Below, in pieces: positions 42,139 to 50,091 of a DNA stretch of 64,000 nucleotides. The translations under genes and the position numbers were made by a program. The first letter of the stretch is position 1. Every line of letters begins with the position of its first letter. The notes beneath the pieces were generated by a model that saw only the letters and a list, made by a program, of their open reading frames with translations, had not been told where the DNA came from and searched no databases. The DNA is from Mesorhizobium_B sp035998495 (lineage in GTDB: Bacteria > Pseudomonadota > Alphaproteobacteria > Rhizobiales > Rhizobiaceae): positions 46,903-110,902 of the forward strand of contig DASYHP010000058.1 in the NCBI GenBank assembly GCA_035998495.1, in the 5' to 3' direction.

Positions 42139-42489
42139 ATGAGTGCGGCGGCGGCTGAGAGCTACCGGCTTCTCGAAAAGCTTACGACTGCGGAGCATCG
42201 CGGCCGCGGCGACACCTGGGGAGCGGCGATGGGAAGGGCGGCCGATAAGGCTGGCGTCCCCGTCTCATACGCCTTCCGCATCTGGCATCGCTGGCGGGAA
42301 ATGAAGAAGGCCGACGGCGACACGCTGTTGGCTTTGCAGGCCGCTTACGGGCGGCTTTGCGAGCGGATCGAAGCCTCCGCCGACGCGATGGATGCAGAAA
42401 CCAACGACCTGAGAGTGAGGCGTCATGCGGCTGCGGTTGCTGCGGGCCGTCCTGAAATGGATCGGCGCATTCAGAAGGCGCGTCCTTGA
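42139..42489 (+). CDS. Phage hypothetical protein, helix-turn-helix-like
   Basis: 116 residues from ATG 42139, chosen over an upstream TTG (42088) because the latter lies in the palindrome cluster. DTWGAAMGRAADKAGVPVSY followed by AFRIWHRWREMKKADGDTLL looks like a helix-turn-helix of the type seen in small Rhizobiales phage genes. Ends shortly before the next gene with its own Shine-Dalgarno. Confidence 0.55.
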   Translation: MSAAAAESYRLLEKLTTAEHRGRGDTWGAAMGRAADKAGVPVSYAFRIWHRWREMKKADGDTLLALQAAYGRLCERIEASADAMDAETNDLRVRRHAAAVAAGRPEMDRRIQKARP

Positions 42490-42510
42490 GCGGCGCGAAG
42501 GGAGGAAGTG

Positions 42511-43095
42511 ATGGCTGAAGCAGTTGGACACAACAGCGGCGTTGCTCCGGCGGAGGACGCGGTGATCGCGCTCAATTTGGGCAAGCTCCGGCGCGCCAAG
42601 GAGGAGTTCGAAAGCGCGAACGGCTCCTACCGGAACGTCGTCAAGCATGTGGAGGGCAAAGGCATCCACATGAAGGCGGCCAAGCGCGCGCTCGCCATCG
42701 CAAAGGCGGATGATCGGGATGAGATCGTGGAGGAGCTGCAGAAGCTCTTCGAGTATCTCGCCATCCTCGGCGTCCCGCTCAAGCGCGAGCAACTGGACCT
42801 CTTCCGAGTGGAGGAGAAGCGCACGCCAGGCGTGGAAATCGCGCGGCAGGACGGGCGCTACGCCGGCATCATGGGCTTGGGGCAGGACACCTGTCCGCAC
42901 GACACGTCCAGCAAGCCGGGGCAGGCCTGGCTTGAGGCTTGGTACGGCGGCAACAAGGAGCGCGAGCTCGTGCTGGCGATGGAGCCGGCACCCGACTCCG
43001 AACTGATCAAGGGCGAAGGCGACACCGATCCCGGTTTCACGGCCGGCGATGAGGAGTGGGACGCCGCTGATCCCGAGCTCCAGGCTGCGGAGTAG
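42511..43095 (+). CDS. GapR/DUF2312-like protein with RMF-like tail
   Basis: 194 residues from ATG 42511 (GGAGG five bases upstream). The N-terminal half (LRRAKEEFESANGSYRNVVK, GIHMKAAKRALAIAKADDRD, YLAILGVP) resembles the small DNA-binding GapR/DUF2312 fold. About 115-155 (DGRYAGIMGLGQDTCPHDTS, QAWLEAWYGG) matches the ribosome-modulation-factor-like domain often found in phage proteins. The end is acidic. Both matches are by eye. Confidence 0.55.
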   Translation: MAEAVGHNSGVAPAEDAVIALNLGKLRRAKEEFESANGSYRNVVKHVEGKGIHMKAAKRALAIAKADDRDEIVEELQKLFEYLAILGVPLKREQLDLFRVEEKRTPGVEIARQDGRYAGIMGLGQDTCPHDTSSKPGQAWLEAWYGGNKERELVLAMEPAPDSELIKGEGDTDPGFTAGDEEWDAADPELQAAE

Positions 43096-43100
43096 AGCCC

Positions 43101-43448
43101 ATGCGCCTGCGAAGCGAAGCGGCCAAGCGCCGCCTGGATCAAACCCTCAGTGCCTTGGCGCTCATCTCTCTCGCCGCCTTGGCTCTGGCGTGGGCGGTGC
43201 GGGAAGCCGATGCCCAAGTGCTCTGCACGTCCACCGACGCCATGCTCCGGAGGCTGCAGGAGCGCTACGGCGAGGAACCTACGGCGGCCGGCGTGTCGGC
43301 ACGGGGCGAGCTTATCACGCTGGTGGTGGACCCGAAGGATGGCTCATGGAGCGTGGTTCGCACCCTGCCCAACGGGATGACCTGCGGGGTGATCGGCGGC
43401 GAGGGCTGGGAAGCGGCGCCTGCGAAGGACGTGGGGGAGCCAACTTGA
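43101..43448 (+). CDS. Small exported or membrane-anchored protein
   Basis: 115 residues. Basic N-terminus then a hydrophobic helix (LDQTLSALALISLAALALAW), which may be a signal anchor. The rest has two Cys (VLCTSTDAM, GMTCGVIGG) and LITLVVDPKDGSWSVVRTLP. Many Alphaproteobacteria have such a protein with no known role. Its stop overlaps the methyltransferase ATG (ATGA-like). Confidence 0.6.
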   Translation: MRLRSEAAKRRLDQTLSALALISLAALALAWAVREADAQVLCTSTDAMLRRLQERYGEEPTAAGVSARGELITLVVDPKDGSWSVVRTLPNGMTCGVIGGEGWEAAPAKDVGEPT

Positions 43449-44128
43449 TGGCCACCGCTTCCGCACATGGCTTGTTCCGCGCCACCGGCAAGAAGTCGAA
43501 GCCGGTCGTCCAGCGCGACCTCGACGGCTCGTACCGGCGGGTCGAGCACATGGAGCGGGAGGCGGATGAGTTCTATCCGACGCCGCCCGAGCCCACGCGC
43601 GCATTCCTTCATGCCGAGATCGACCGCCTCCGGGGATTCGGCACAGTCTGGGAGCCGGCGGCCGGCGACGGGGCCATGGTTCGGGAGATGCGGACGCTTG
43701 GGCTTTCGGTCGTGGCCTCCGATCTTATCGACCGCGGCTGCGGCGCTGAGGTTCGGAGCTTCTACGACTGGAGCTTCCCAGCGGCCGGCGCGATCGTCAC
43801 GAATCCTCCCTTCGCGGAATGCGGCTGGGGCAACGGCAAGGCGCGCTGGCTCAAGCATGCCCTCGACGTCTTGAACGTCGAATACATGGCGCTGCTGCTC
43901 AACTGGACATTCCCCGGCGCTGGTGGGCTCGCGCCGTTCTGGGTGCGGCATCCGCCGGCCCGCGTCTACCTCATGCGCTGGAAGATCGACTTCACCGGCC
44001 AGGGCGCACCGCCCATGCTCAACGGCTGGTTCGTCTGGGACAAGGCTTGGAAGGGTGAGACGGTCCTGCGCATGCTCGACCGCAAGGACGCGCGCCAGGC
44101 TGAACTTTTCGCGGAGGCCGCCGCCTGA
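43448..44128 (+). CDS. DNA methyltransferase-like protein (NPPF motif)
   Basis: 226 residues from ATG 43448; the longer open frame upstream reads through the neighbour. Rossmann-type methyltransferase motif I VWEPAAGDGAMVREM (about 68-82), an acidic strand VVASDLIDRG, and the catalytic TNPPF (118-122), as in N6-adenine methyltransferases. No target-recognition domain is obvious. Could protect phage DNA from restriction or modify it epigenetically. Overlaps the RuvC-like gene by one base. Confidence 0.8.
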   Translation: MATASAHGLFRATGKKSKPVVQRDLDGSYRRVEHMEREADEFYPTPPEPTRAFLHAEIDRLRGFGTVWEPAAGDGAMVREMRTLGLSVVASDLIDRGCGAEVRSFYDWSFPAAGAIVTNPPFAECGWGNGKARWLKHALDVLNVEYMALLLNWTFPGAGGLAPFWVRHPPARVYLMRWKIDFTGQGAPPMLNGWFVWDKAWKGETVLRMLDRKDARQAELFAEAAA

Positions 44129-44688
44129 TGCTCATCTTGGCCCTCGACATTGCCACCGTGACCGGCTTCGCCTGGTACGACACGCGGGCCGAGCTTTCGG
44201 CCATCGAAGCCGGGTCGTTCCGCATTGGCCCCGGCGACTACGAACAGCGCGCCGGCGAGATGGGATCGATCCTCATCCGCACGATCAAGCCGCGGCGTCC
44301 CGACTTCGTAGCGATCGAACAGCCCGTGCGGAACGTCATGCCTCAGCGCAAGCACGTCTCTGATTTTGCCGGAGAGCGCGACGATGTGACGATCAACGCC
44401 GGGACCGCGCTGCTCCTGAACCAACTCACCGGCGCGGCCGCGGCGATCATCCGGGCCTACTCCATTCCCTTCGAGGTCATCCCGCCCGCGACGTGGCGAA
44501 AGCAGTTCCTGGGCTTCGGCCGCCGGCCGGGATGGGTGCGCAAGGATTGGAAACGGGCGACGCGCGAGCGGTGCCAGCAACTGCGCATCCATGTCACCAA
44601 CGATGATCAGGCCGACGCCGTTGGGGTGGCCTTCGCCGGATCAGCCTCCCAGGCCTTCAAGATGACCGAGCGGAGCGCGGCCGCATGA
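44128..44688 (+). CDS. RuvC-like Holliday-junction resolvase
   Basis: 186 residues with a RuvC-type RNase H fold: first Asp in ILALDIATVTGFAWYD (D7), Glu64 in VAIEQP, and the C-terminal acidic pair D160/D163 in TNDDQADAVGVAFAG. These correspond to the four catalytic acidic residues of RuvC. Probably resolves branched phage DNA before packaging. Coupled to the DnaB-like gene by a 4-base overlap. Confidence 0.8.
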   Translation: MLILALDIATVTGFAWYDTRAELSAIEAGSFRIGPGDYEQRAGEMGSILIRTIKPRRPDFVAIEQPVRNVMPQRKHVSDFAGERDDVTINAGTALLLNQLTGAAAAIIRAYSIPFEVIPPATWRKQFLGFGRRPGWVRKDWKRATRERCQQLRIHVTNDDQADAVGVAFAGSASQAFKMTERSAAA

Positions 44689-46139
44689 ACAAGCACGAGC
44701 GCTTCTCCGATCATCCGCCGGCCGAGGTGCCGTCGAACGTCGAGGCCGAGCAGGCTCTGCTTGGCGCGCTTCTCATCAACAACGAAGCATTGGACCGTGT
44801 GCCGTTCCTGGAGCCCAAGCACTTCTATGAGCGGCTGCACGGCAGGATCTTCGAGGTGGCGGCCAAGATGATCGGGGCAGGTAAAGCGGCGGACCCCGTA
44901 ACGATGAAGAGCTATCTTCCTGCCGATTCCGGCGTGAAGTTGGACGGCGAGACAGACACCGCTCCTATGCCCCGATACCTGGCCCGACTTGCGGCTGAGG
45001 CTGTCACTGTGGCCGGCGCACGAGATTACGCCTCTGCCATCGTCGATATGTGGATCAGACGGGAGGCCATCGCGGCCGCCCAGGATGTGGTTCACGTCGC
45101 CTTCGATCTCCCACCTGACAAAGACGTCCTGATCGAGCTGGAGCCGCTGGAGGAACGGCTGACGGAGCTCCGGGCGGAGCGGGTGAGGGAGGAGAACCGG
45201 CTGGGTATGGGCGCCCGCTATCTGGCGAGCATGAGCGCGGCTTGCGCCCGTGGCGAGATCGAAGGGGTTCCAATCTGCCTCGACGAAATCGCGGAAGTGA
45301 TCTCCGAGCCCTGCTTCGAGGCGGGCAACCTCTACGCACTGCTTTCATCGTCGGGCGAGGGCAAGACCAGCCTCACGCTGCAGATCGTCGCCCATGCTCT
45401 GAAACGGGCCCACCCGGTCTTGTTCCTGTCCTACGACCAGTCCGCGGAACAGTGTGTCCGCCAGATGGTGGCGCAGGAATATGGGGTGGACGTTCCCAGC
45501 CAGCGAGCCGGCCGGCTCAATGAGCGGGAGTGGGGTCGGGCGATAGACTTCGCGAATTGGATCGATGCGCAGCCCTTCGAGATCATCAAGTGCTCGGAGG
45601 AAGGCGCGCCGAAGCTTTGTGGCTATGCGCGACGGTTCGTGAAGCGGTTCGGCGGCGGCAAGCCGCCCCTAGTCGTGGTGGACCACATCCAATCGATCAC
45701 GCCGCCGGATCCCCGGGCGGACCCTGGCAGCAAGGCACGGGACATCAACAAGGTTCTGAAGGCCGGCGCCGGCCAAACAAAGTCGGCATGGCTGATCCTC
45801 AACCAACGCAACTCGGAAGGCATGAAGCGGGACAACCCCCGCCCGATCTCGGCCGACCTCTACGGCGGCGATCCGGCGAAGCAGGCCTATGACGCCATCC
45901 TTTATCTCTACCGGCCGGAGAAGTTCAAAAAGGACAAGGAGGCCACGGCCGCTTCGGATGCCGACTGGAAAAAGATCAGGCGCGTCTTTCCTGACGACTG
46001 CGAAGGCTTGGCCGAGCTCGGCGCGCTCAAGGTGCGCTTCGGCCGGTCGGACATTCGCCGGGAGGTCCGCTTCGAGGATCGCTTCACCCGGTATCTGACC
46101 AGTCGGGAAGCCGGCCTTGGGCTGGAGGACTGGCAATGA
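44685..46139 (+). CDS. DnaB-like replicative helicase
   Basis: 484 residues. N-terminal DnaB domain (about 14-125: VPSNVEAEQALLGALLINNE, ALDRVPFLEPKHFYERLHGR). C-terminal RecA-like core with P-loop ALLSSSGEGKTSLTLQ (Walker A about 221-229), Walker B LVVVDHIQS (about 329-337), and ISADLYGGDPAKQAYDAILY. The P-loop is SSSGEGKTS rather than the common G-x4-GKT form; GKT itself is intact. It would be loaded on the phage origin; no separate loader was recognised. Confidence 0.88.
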   Translation: MNKHERFSDHPPAEVPSNVEAEQALLGALLINNEALDRVPFLEPKHFYERLHGRIFEVAAKMIGAGKAADPVTMKSYLPADSGVKLDGETDTAPMPRYLARLAAEAVTVAGARDYASAIVDMWIRREAIAAAQDVVHVAFDLPPDKDVLIELEPLEERLTELRAERVREENRLGMGARYLASMSAACARGEIEGVPICLDEIAEVISEPCFEAGNLYALLSSSGEGKTSLTLQIVAHALKRAHPVLFLSYDQSAEQCVRQMVAQEYGVDVPSQRAGRLNEREWGRAIDFANWIDAQPFEIIKCSEEGAPKLCGYARRFVKRFGGGKPPLVVVDHIQSITPPDPRADPGSKARDINKVLKAGAGQTKSAWLILNQRNSEGMKRDNPRPISADLYGGDPAKQAYDAILYLYRPEKFKKDKEATAASDADWKKIRRVFPDDCEGLAELGALKVRFGRSDIRREVRFEDRFTRYLTSREAGLGLEDWQ

Positions 46140-46393
46140 ACCGCCTCGTGGACCGCAACCTCGCCCGTGAGATGTGGATCGCCGACAAGCGTCCCTGCGC
46201 CTGGGAAGAGCTCGACGAGGACGAGCAGGCCGAATGGGTGGTAATGGCGAAAGCCGCCCGGCTGTTCGTGGAGAAGCGGCTTCGCAACGCCATTCTCAGC
46301 GCCACCGTCCCGCGGAGTCTGGGCATCTCCTTTCAGGACGCGGACAGGCTCAAGCGCGCCTTTGCCGACGCCATCAGCGAGGGGATGGCATGA
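46136..46393 (+). CDS. Small phage hypothetical protein
   Basis: 85 residues: MNRLVDRNLAREMWIADKRP, WEELDEDEQAEWVVMAKAAR, then a C-terminal amphipathic helix. Overlaps the DnaB-like gene's stop. No recognised domain. Confidence 0.55.
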   Translation: MNRLVDRNLAREMWIADKRPCAWEELDEDEQAEWVVMAKAARLFVEKRLRNAILSATVPRSLGISFQDADRLKRAFADAISEGMA

Positions 46394-46404
46394 GCGACGT
46401 CACC

Positions 46405-46707
46405 TCAGTTCGTCGTAGATGGGTCGATTGGCTTGAGGGCAGTCGAGATCATGTCACCCAAGAGATGGTGAAGCCCTTGTGCGGTGCCGAGGCTCATACG
46501 AAGCCGACAGGCCATGTGCGCCCTTCCGGTGTTGTTGGCGTCGACCACCCCAGAGGCAAAGGACAGGTAAACCACACCATTCAAGTGACGAGCCTCGGTG
46601 ATCAGGTCCACGAACTGAACGGGCAGATCCGTGTCACCCACGATCTCCCACTCGTCCGTACCGATGGACAAAACTTGTCCGCTCGACACCACGACTTCAT
46701 CGGTCAT
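46405..46707 (-). CDS. DUF3467-like protein on the opposite strand
   Basis: 100 residues from ATG 46707, with AGGAG about nine bases upstream on the minus strand. PVQFVDLITEARHLNGVVYL, SFASGVVDANN, and ACRLRMSLGTAQGLHHLLGD resemble the DUF3467/phage-derived fold where the last helix follows an A-x-x-L-L pattern. It is the only leftward gene in the rightward early arm, so it may be an independently expressed moron. Confidence 0.5.
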   Translation of the reverse strand: MTDEVVVSSGQVLSIGTDEWEIVGDTDLPVQFVDLITEARHLNGVVYLSFASGVVDANNTGRAHMACRLRMSLGTAQGLHHLLGDMISTALKPIDPSTTN

Positions 46708-46787
46708 CAACAAGCTCCTTTGGGCACGGTGCCGAACCTGTCACGCCCGCGCTCAACTGGGAAGGCCGAGGAGTGGAGGGGGCCGGC

Positions 46788-47246
46788 ATGAACCTCGCCC
46801 TTCGCCATTCCAGCACAGACCGGCCCGGCAGAGGCAGGCGCCGCCTGATCGACCGCAAGGAAGCAGTCCGTCTGTTCAACCTCGGCCACCACGCCGGCGA
46901 GATCGGCCAGATCATGGGCTACCCGCGCGAATCCATCGTGCGCGTTCTCATCGAAGAGCTGGGCTCCTCTGCTCGGCTCAAGCGGGCCCCACGCAACGCC
47001 ATCTCACCATTCGACCGGAAGGACGCACAGCGCATCATCGCCCTGATCCGCGCCCGCCCGATGATCTCGATGGCAGAGTTGATGGGCGAAACCGGGTGGC
47101 TGCAAAGGCGCGTCCACAACGCCGTCACAACCGCCCGCCGGAGGTTCAAGCTGCCCGTCGCGATGATCCGCTTCGGGGCTCATAGCTTCGAGACCTACTA
47201 CCAGATCCTGCCGCGGTGGCCGGAAGCGGAAAGGATCGCGGCGTGA
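46788..47246 (+). CDS. Phage hypothetical protein with helix-turn-helix segment
   Basis: 152 residues from ATG 46788, with GGAGGGGG just upstream; a GTG at 46773 is an alternative. LIDRKEAVRLFNLGHHAGEI, GQIMGYPRESIVRVLIEELG is helix-turn-helix-like; a second such unit may be present (MISMAELMGETGWLQRRVHN). GTGA overlap with the next gene. Confidence 0.55.
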   Translation: MNLALRHSSTDRPGRGRRRLIDRKEAVRLFNLGHHAGEIGQIMGYPRESIVRVLIEELGSSARLKRAPRNAISPFDRKDAQRIIALIRARPMISMAELMGETGWLQRRVHNAVTTARRRFKLPVAMIRFGAHSFETYYQILPRWPEAERIAA

Positions 47247-47575
47247 CGGCCCACACATGCCCCGCCTGCGGCCAAGCCTATCCTGTCGAGACCGTTCCGA
47301 TGGATGCCCTGATCCGCGTCTCTCCGCTGATCTTCGGGCCGACGGAGGGCGTCATCCTGCGCTGCCTTGCCGACAAGATGGGTGCCTGGGTTGCCGTCTC
47401 CGAACTCTGCCGCGCCGCCTATGGCCGGCCTGAGAACTTCCCGGCCTTCGCCGGCCACTCCGTCAAGTCCATGCTCTCCCGCATGCGCGTCAAGCTCGCC
47501 CGCCTGGGCTGGGCGATCACCGGCAAGCGTCGGCTTGGCTACATGCTTCACCCGTGCAAACCGGAGCGCACCTGA
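47243..47575 (+). CDS. Winged-helix protein with zinc knuckle
   Basis: 110 residues from GTG 47243. An N-terminal C-x2-C pair (CPACGQAY), then a winged helix like OmpR C-terminal domains (FGPTEGVILRCLADKMGAWV, VSELCRAAYGR, SVKSMLSRMRVKLARLGWAI, KRRLGYML). Likely a late-gene or early-gene regulator. Stop overlaps the next ATG. Confidence 0.62.
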   Translation: MTAHTCPACGQAYPVETVPMDALIRVSPLIFGPTEGVILRCLADKMGAWVAVSELCRAAYGRPENFPAFAGHSVKSMLSRMRVKLARLGWAITGKRRLGYMLHPCKPERT

Positions 47576-48186
47576 TGGCGCGGCAACAGAAGTCCAGGAA
47601 TGCGAAAGGTGCAGCCGCAGCCGGCCCATCTCTGGCCAGAGACCTAGACATCCAGGTTCGGGTCACCAAGGTCGAGAATCCCGACTGGCGGCCCGACTTG
47701 GATGGCGAGAAGGGCTTCCCGCGTGAGATCGGCTCGGCCGTCAACGTCAAGGAAAGCGCGGTGGCGACGCTGTATGCCAGAGGGGAGCTGACGCGCCTCC
47801 AAAAGAAAACCGCCGATGCCTTCCGCGAGCATTTCGAGGTGTTCGCCAGGGCCGACGTCTCAGCGGTGGACTATGCCCGGGAGCAGGTTGATGGTGGCAC
47901 GGCCAAGGCCCCGATCACCATGCAACGCGCCCGCGCCCGAAAAGAATTGGCCAGGGCGCGCGCCGAAATTGGTACGCGCAACTATCGGCTCCTGGTCAGC
48001 GTGTGCGGGCAAGGCAAGTCGCTCGGTGAGCTATTCCCAGGCGAGATCGCAAAGCGGCAACGCCTCACCGCCGCCGACAATCTCCGCGACTGCCTTCAGG
48101 ACTTGGCAGTCATGTGGGGCTTCGCGGGTCGCCCGTACGTCAACAGAAAACGAACAGTCCCGCAACCTTCGTTCAACCAGCGTTGA
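47575..48186 (+). CDS. Phage hypothetical protein, DUF6456-like regulator candidate
   Basis: 203 residues from ATG 47575. Helical and basic; about 125-185 (YRLLVSVCGQGKSLGELFPG, AADNLRDCLQDLAVMWGF) looks like the domain found next to late genes in Rhizobiales prophages. Last gene of the rightward early arm before the low-GC spacer; position suggests control of late genes. DUF assignment is tentative. Confidence 0.45.
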   Translation: MARQQKSRNAKGAAAAGPSLARDLDIQVRVTKVENPDWRPDLDGEKGFPREIGSAVNVKESAVATLYARGELTRLQKKTADAFREHFEVFARADVSAVDYAREQVDGGTAKAPITMQRARARKELARARAEIGTRNYRLLVSVCGQGKSLGELFPGEIAKRQRLTAADNLRDCLQDLAVMWGFAGRPYVNRKRTVPQPSFNQR

Positions 48187-48368
48187 CGCCCGGTGAGCGG
48201 AAATGCATGGGTTTCGACATTCGCAGAAGATGCGCCAGCGGGGCGCGCAAGCAGCAGGCCAAGGCGGGCTGACACTCTCCGTTAACCGTCTTGAATGCAG
48301 GCCGCACGGGTATGGAACTGGCGGGGGGCAACGCTCATTTCCGCTCGCCAACCAGCGCGGAGACATTG

Positions 48369-48488
48369 ATGCAAACGTTATCCGTTCCGATAGCCTTCGG
48401 GCTCTCTTTGATGCTCGGCGTGGCGCTTACATCGGCGGTGGTGATGCACTGCCCTTTCACGGAGTTCGGCTTCTCCTGCGTGTTCTAG
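48369..48488 (+). CDS. Very small membrane protein
   Basis: 39 residues: TLSVPIAFGLSLMLGVALTS is a transmembrane helix, followed by AVVMHCPFTEFGFSCVF with two Cys. Between it and the early arm is 182 bp with no supported gene. The membrane segment gives moderate support; no function is known. Confidence 0.4.
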   Translation: MQTLSVPIAFGLSLMLGVALTSAVVMHCPFTEFGFSCVF

Positions 48489-48629
48489 GCGGTCCGACAG
48501 AATACTGAGGGGAAGCCGTCGCGCCCCACTCAGCACCCGCGATCCTTCAGCCGCTTGGGCTCGGCATCTGCGGGTTGCGCTCAGTATATGCCGCAGCGTA
48601 ATCTCTGCCCGCACGATGGGAGGACAGAG

Positions 48630-49178
48630 ATGCTTGCAACACTAAAATGGCTTGTCGCTGCATCGGCACTTGTGATGCCGGGTGCTGCTTTCGCCGACGT
48701 CATACACACGCGGGAGAGGCCATTCGAGTACACGCCGAGCAATGAGGGAAACGGCTTCCTCGCCTTCCACGAGGGTTGGGGCAAGAGGCAGTTCAGCTAC
48801 CTCTTCTATCGGGTCAACCCGGACACTGGGGACATCTGGGTGCGGCTTCTGCTCACAAACGACTCGAACCGAGATGGAGATACGGTTTGTGTTGGCACGT
48901 TTTTTCTGAAGAGTAATGGGGAGCCAGTCTTTGCCTTCACCGAGCGCTGGGGCATCAATGCGGATAGCCGGCGCGACCAGACCTTTACCGGGCATGCCGC
49001 ACCAGAGGCCTGGCGTGAAGCGACAACGGTTCAGTACCGATGGGGCGAATGCGACAAGTTCGATGATCGGGCAATCTGGTCTGACATGATCAAGGCTGCT
49101 CAGACCGTGTGCGAGGTCTACACTGGATCATCGGCGTGCGGGTACGCAGGCGCCCTTGCGAATGAGCTGAATCGGTAG
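48630..49178 (+). CDS. Secreted protein of unknown function
   Basis: 182 residues with a signal peptide (LATLKWLVAASALVMPGAAF, cleavage near AFA-D23). The mature part is beta-rich (ISYLF-like strands, DIWVRLLLTNDSNRDGDT) with four Cys. GGAGGACAGAG precedes the ATG. Base composition here is lower in GC than the neighbours, and it sits in a moron-like slot between early and late genes, so it is probably lysogenic-conversion cargo. Confidence 0.55.
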   Translation: MLATLKWLVAASALVMPGAAFADVIHTRERPFEYTPSNEGNGFLAFHEGWGKRQFSYLFYRVNPDTGDIWVRLLLTNDSNRDGDTVCVGTFFLKSNGEPVFAFTERWGINADSRRDQTFTGHAAPEAWREATTVQYRWGECDKFDDRAIWSDMIKAAQTVCEVYTGSSACGYAGALANELNR

Positions 49179-49265
49179 GTGGCGCTCAGGGGCAACCACC
49201 CCAGCGGACGGACGAGGCTAAGGCCGGGGCTGACAAGCCAGCTTAAGTCAAGTAACTGCCCGCGG

Positions 49266-49418
49266 ATGCGTATGTATATCGCCACCGGCGCTATTCTTTC
49301 CGCAACCGTTGGGGCAGCCACAGGGAACTCGGCGGTCATCATCCTGATCGGCGCGACCTTGGGCGCAGCCATCGGTTTTGCCTTTTGGGCGATGTCTGAA
49401 GAACGCAAGCGGCGATAG
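49266..49418 (+). CDS. Small membrane protein, two helices
   Basis: 50 residues from ATG 49266: YIATGAILSATVGAATG and SAVIILIGATLGAAIGFAFW are two helices separated by a short turn, followed by a charged C-terminus (SEERKRR). The open frame extends further upstream without a convincing start. Not recognised. Confidence 0.45.
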   Translation: MRMYIATGAILSATVGAATGNSAVIILIGATLGAAIGFAFWAMSEERKRR

Positions 49419-49461
49419 GGCCCTAGCCCGGGTGGGAAGCGAGCGGTCCGCTGGGGTGGGC

Positions 49462-49665
49462 TCAGAATGGGATGATCATCTTTATGGCTGATGCTGGAAT
49501 CAGCAATTCGCGGCCTTGATGGAGCCGTCCGGGGGCTTCGCGCGTGATCAAACAACCTTCGTCTCGGAGGGTGATGCCTAGGCCTCGAAGGTTACGCTCA
49601 TCCTCGATTGTGGTGCTTTTCGGATCGTCGCCGGGAGCCGTCCAGAACACCTGATACTGAGCCAT
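49462..49665 (-). CDS. Small leftward hypothetical protein
   Basis: 67 residues: YQVFWTAPGDDPKSTTIED, RDEGCLITREAPGRLHQGRE, LLIPASAIKMIIPF. Compact, beta-rich. Placed just before the late operon on the opposite strand with a GAGG-containing leader upstream. Possibly a single-gene moron. Confidence 0.45.
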   Translation of the reverse strand: MAQYQVFWTAPGDDPKSTTIEDERNLRGLGITLRDEGCLITREAPGRLHQGRELLIPASAIKMIIPF

Positions 49666-49689
49666 CTCGGCCTCCTCTGAAAAATCAAG

Positions 49690-50091
49690 ATGAAATCAAG
49701 CGCAGCAATAAGCCACGGTGGCAAGAGGCCGGGGGCCGGTCGCCCACAGGGGGCGCGCAACCGGGCCACCAAGGCCCTCAAGGCGAACATCACCGAACTC
49801 GCTCAGTCCTATGCCGAAGTCGCGATGAAGACGCTCGCTGAGGTGGCGCAGAAGGGCGAAAGCGAGGGTGCCAGGGTGGCGGCAGCGAATGCCCTGCTCG
49901 ACCGCGGCTTCGGTCGTCCTTCCCAGGCGGTGAAGCACTCAGGCCCCAATGGCGGGCCCATTCCCATCGTGGATCTGACGAAGCTATCCGGTGACCAGCT
50001 CGATCAACTTGAAAGCATCTTCGGCCCGCTTGCCGGACCCGGCGACGATGATGCGCCTGATCCGGGCGGAGAGGGCCAGGCGAGCGGCTGA
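49690..50091 (+). CDS. Putative terminase small subunit
   Basis: 133 residues. Basic start GGKRPGAGRPQGARNRATKA (AT-hook-like GAGRP) followed by a helical domain and an acidic tail. This form is common for DNA-recognition (small) subunits immediately upstream of large terminase genes; the overlap of 44 bases with the next gene supports this. Not a strong sequence match to one family. Confidence 0.6.
   Translation: MKSSAAISHGGKRPGAGRPQGARNRATKALKANITELAQSYAEVAMKTLAEVAQKGESEGARVAAANALLDRGFGRPSQAVKHSGPNGGPIPIVDLTKLSGDQLDQLESIFGPLAGPGDDDAPDPGGEGQASG

Noticed and set aside
48203..48508. 101-codon plus-strand frame overlapping the small membrane gene
   Set aside because: Low-complexity Arg/Gly-rich product; the alternative frame has a clear membrane helix.
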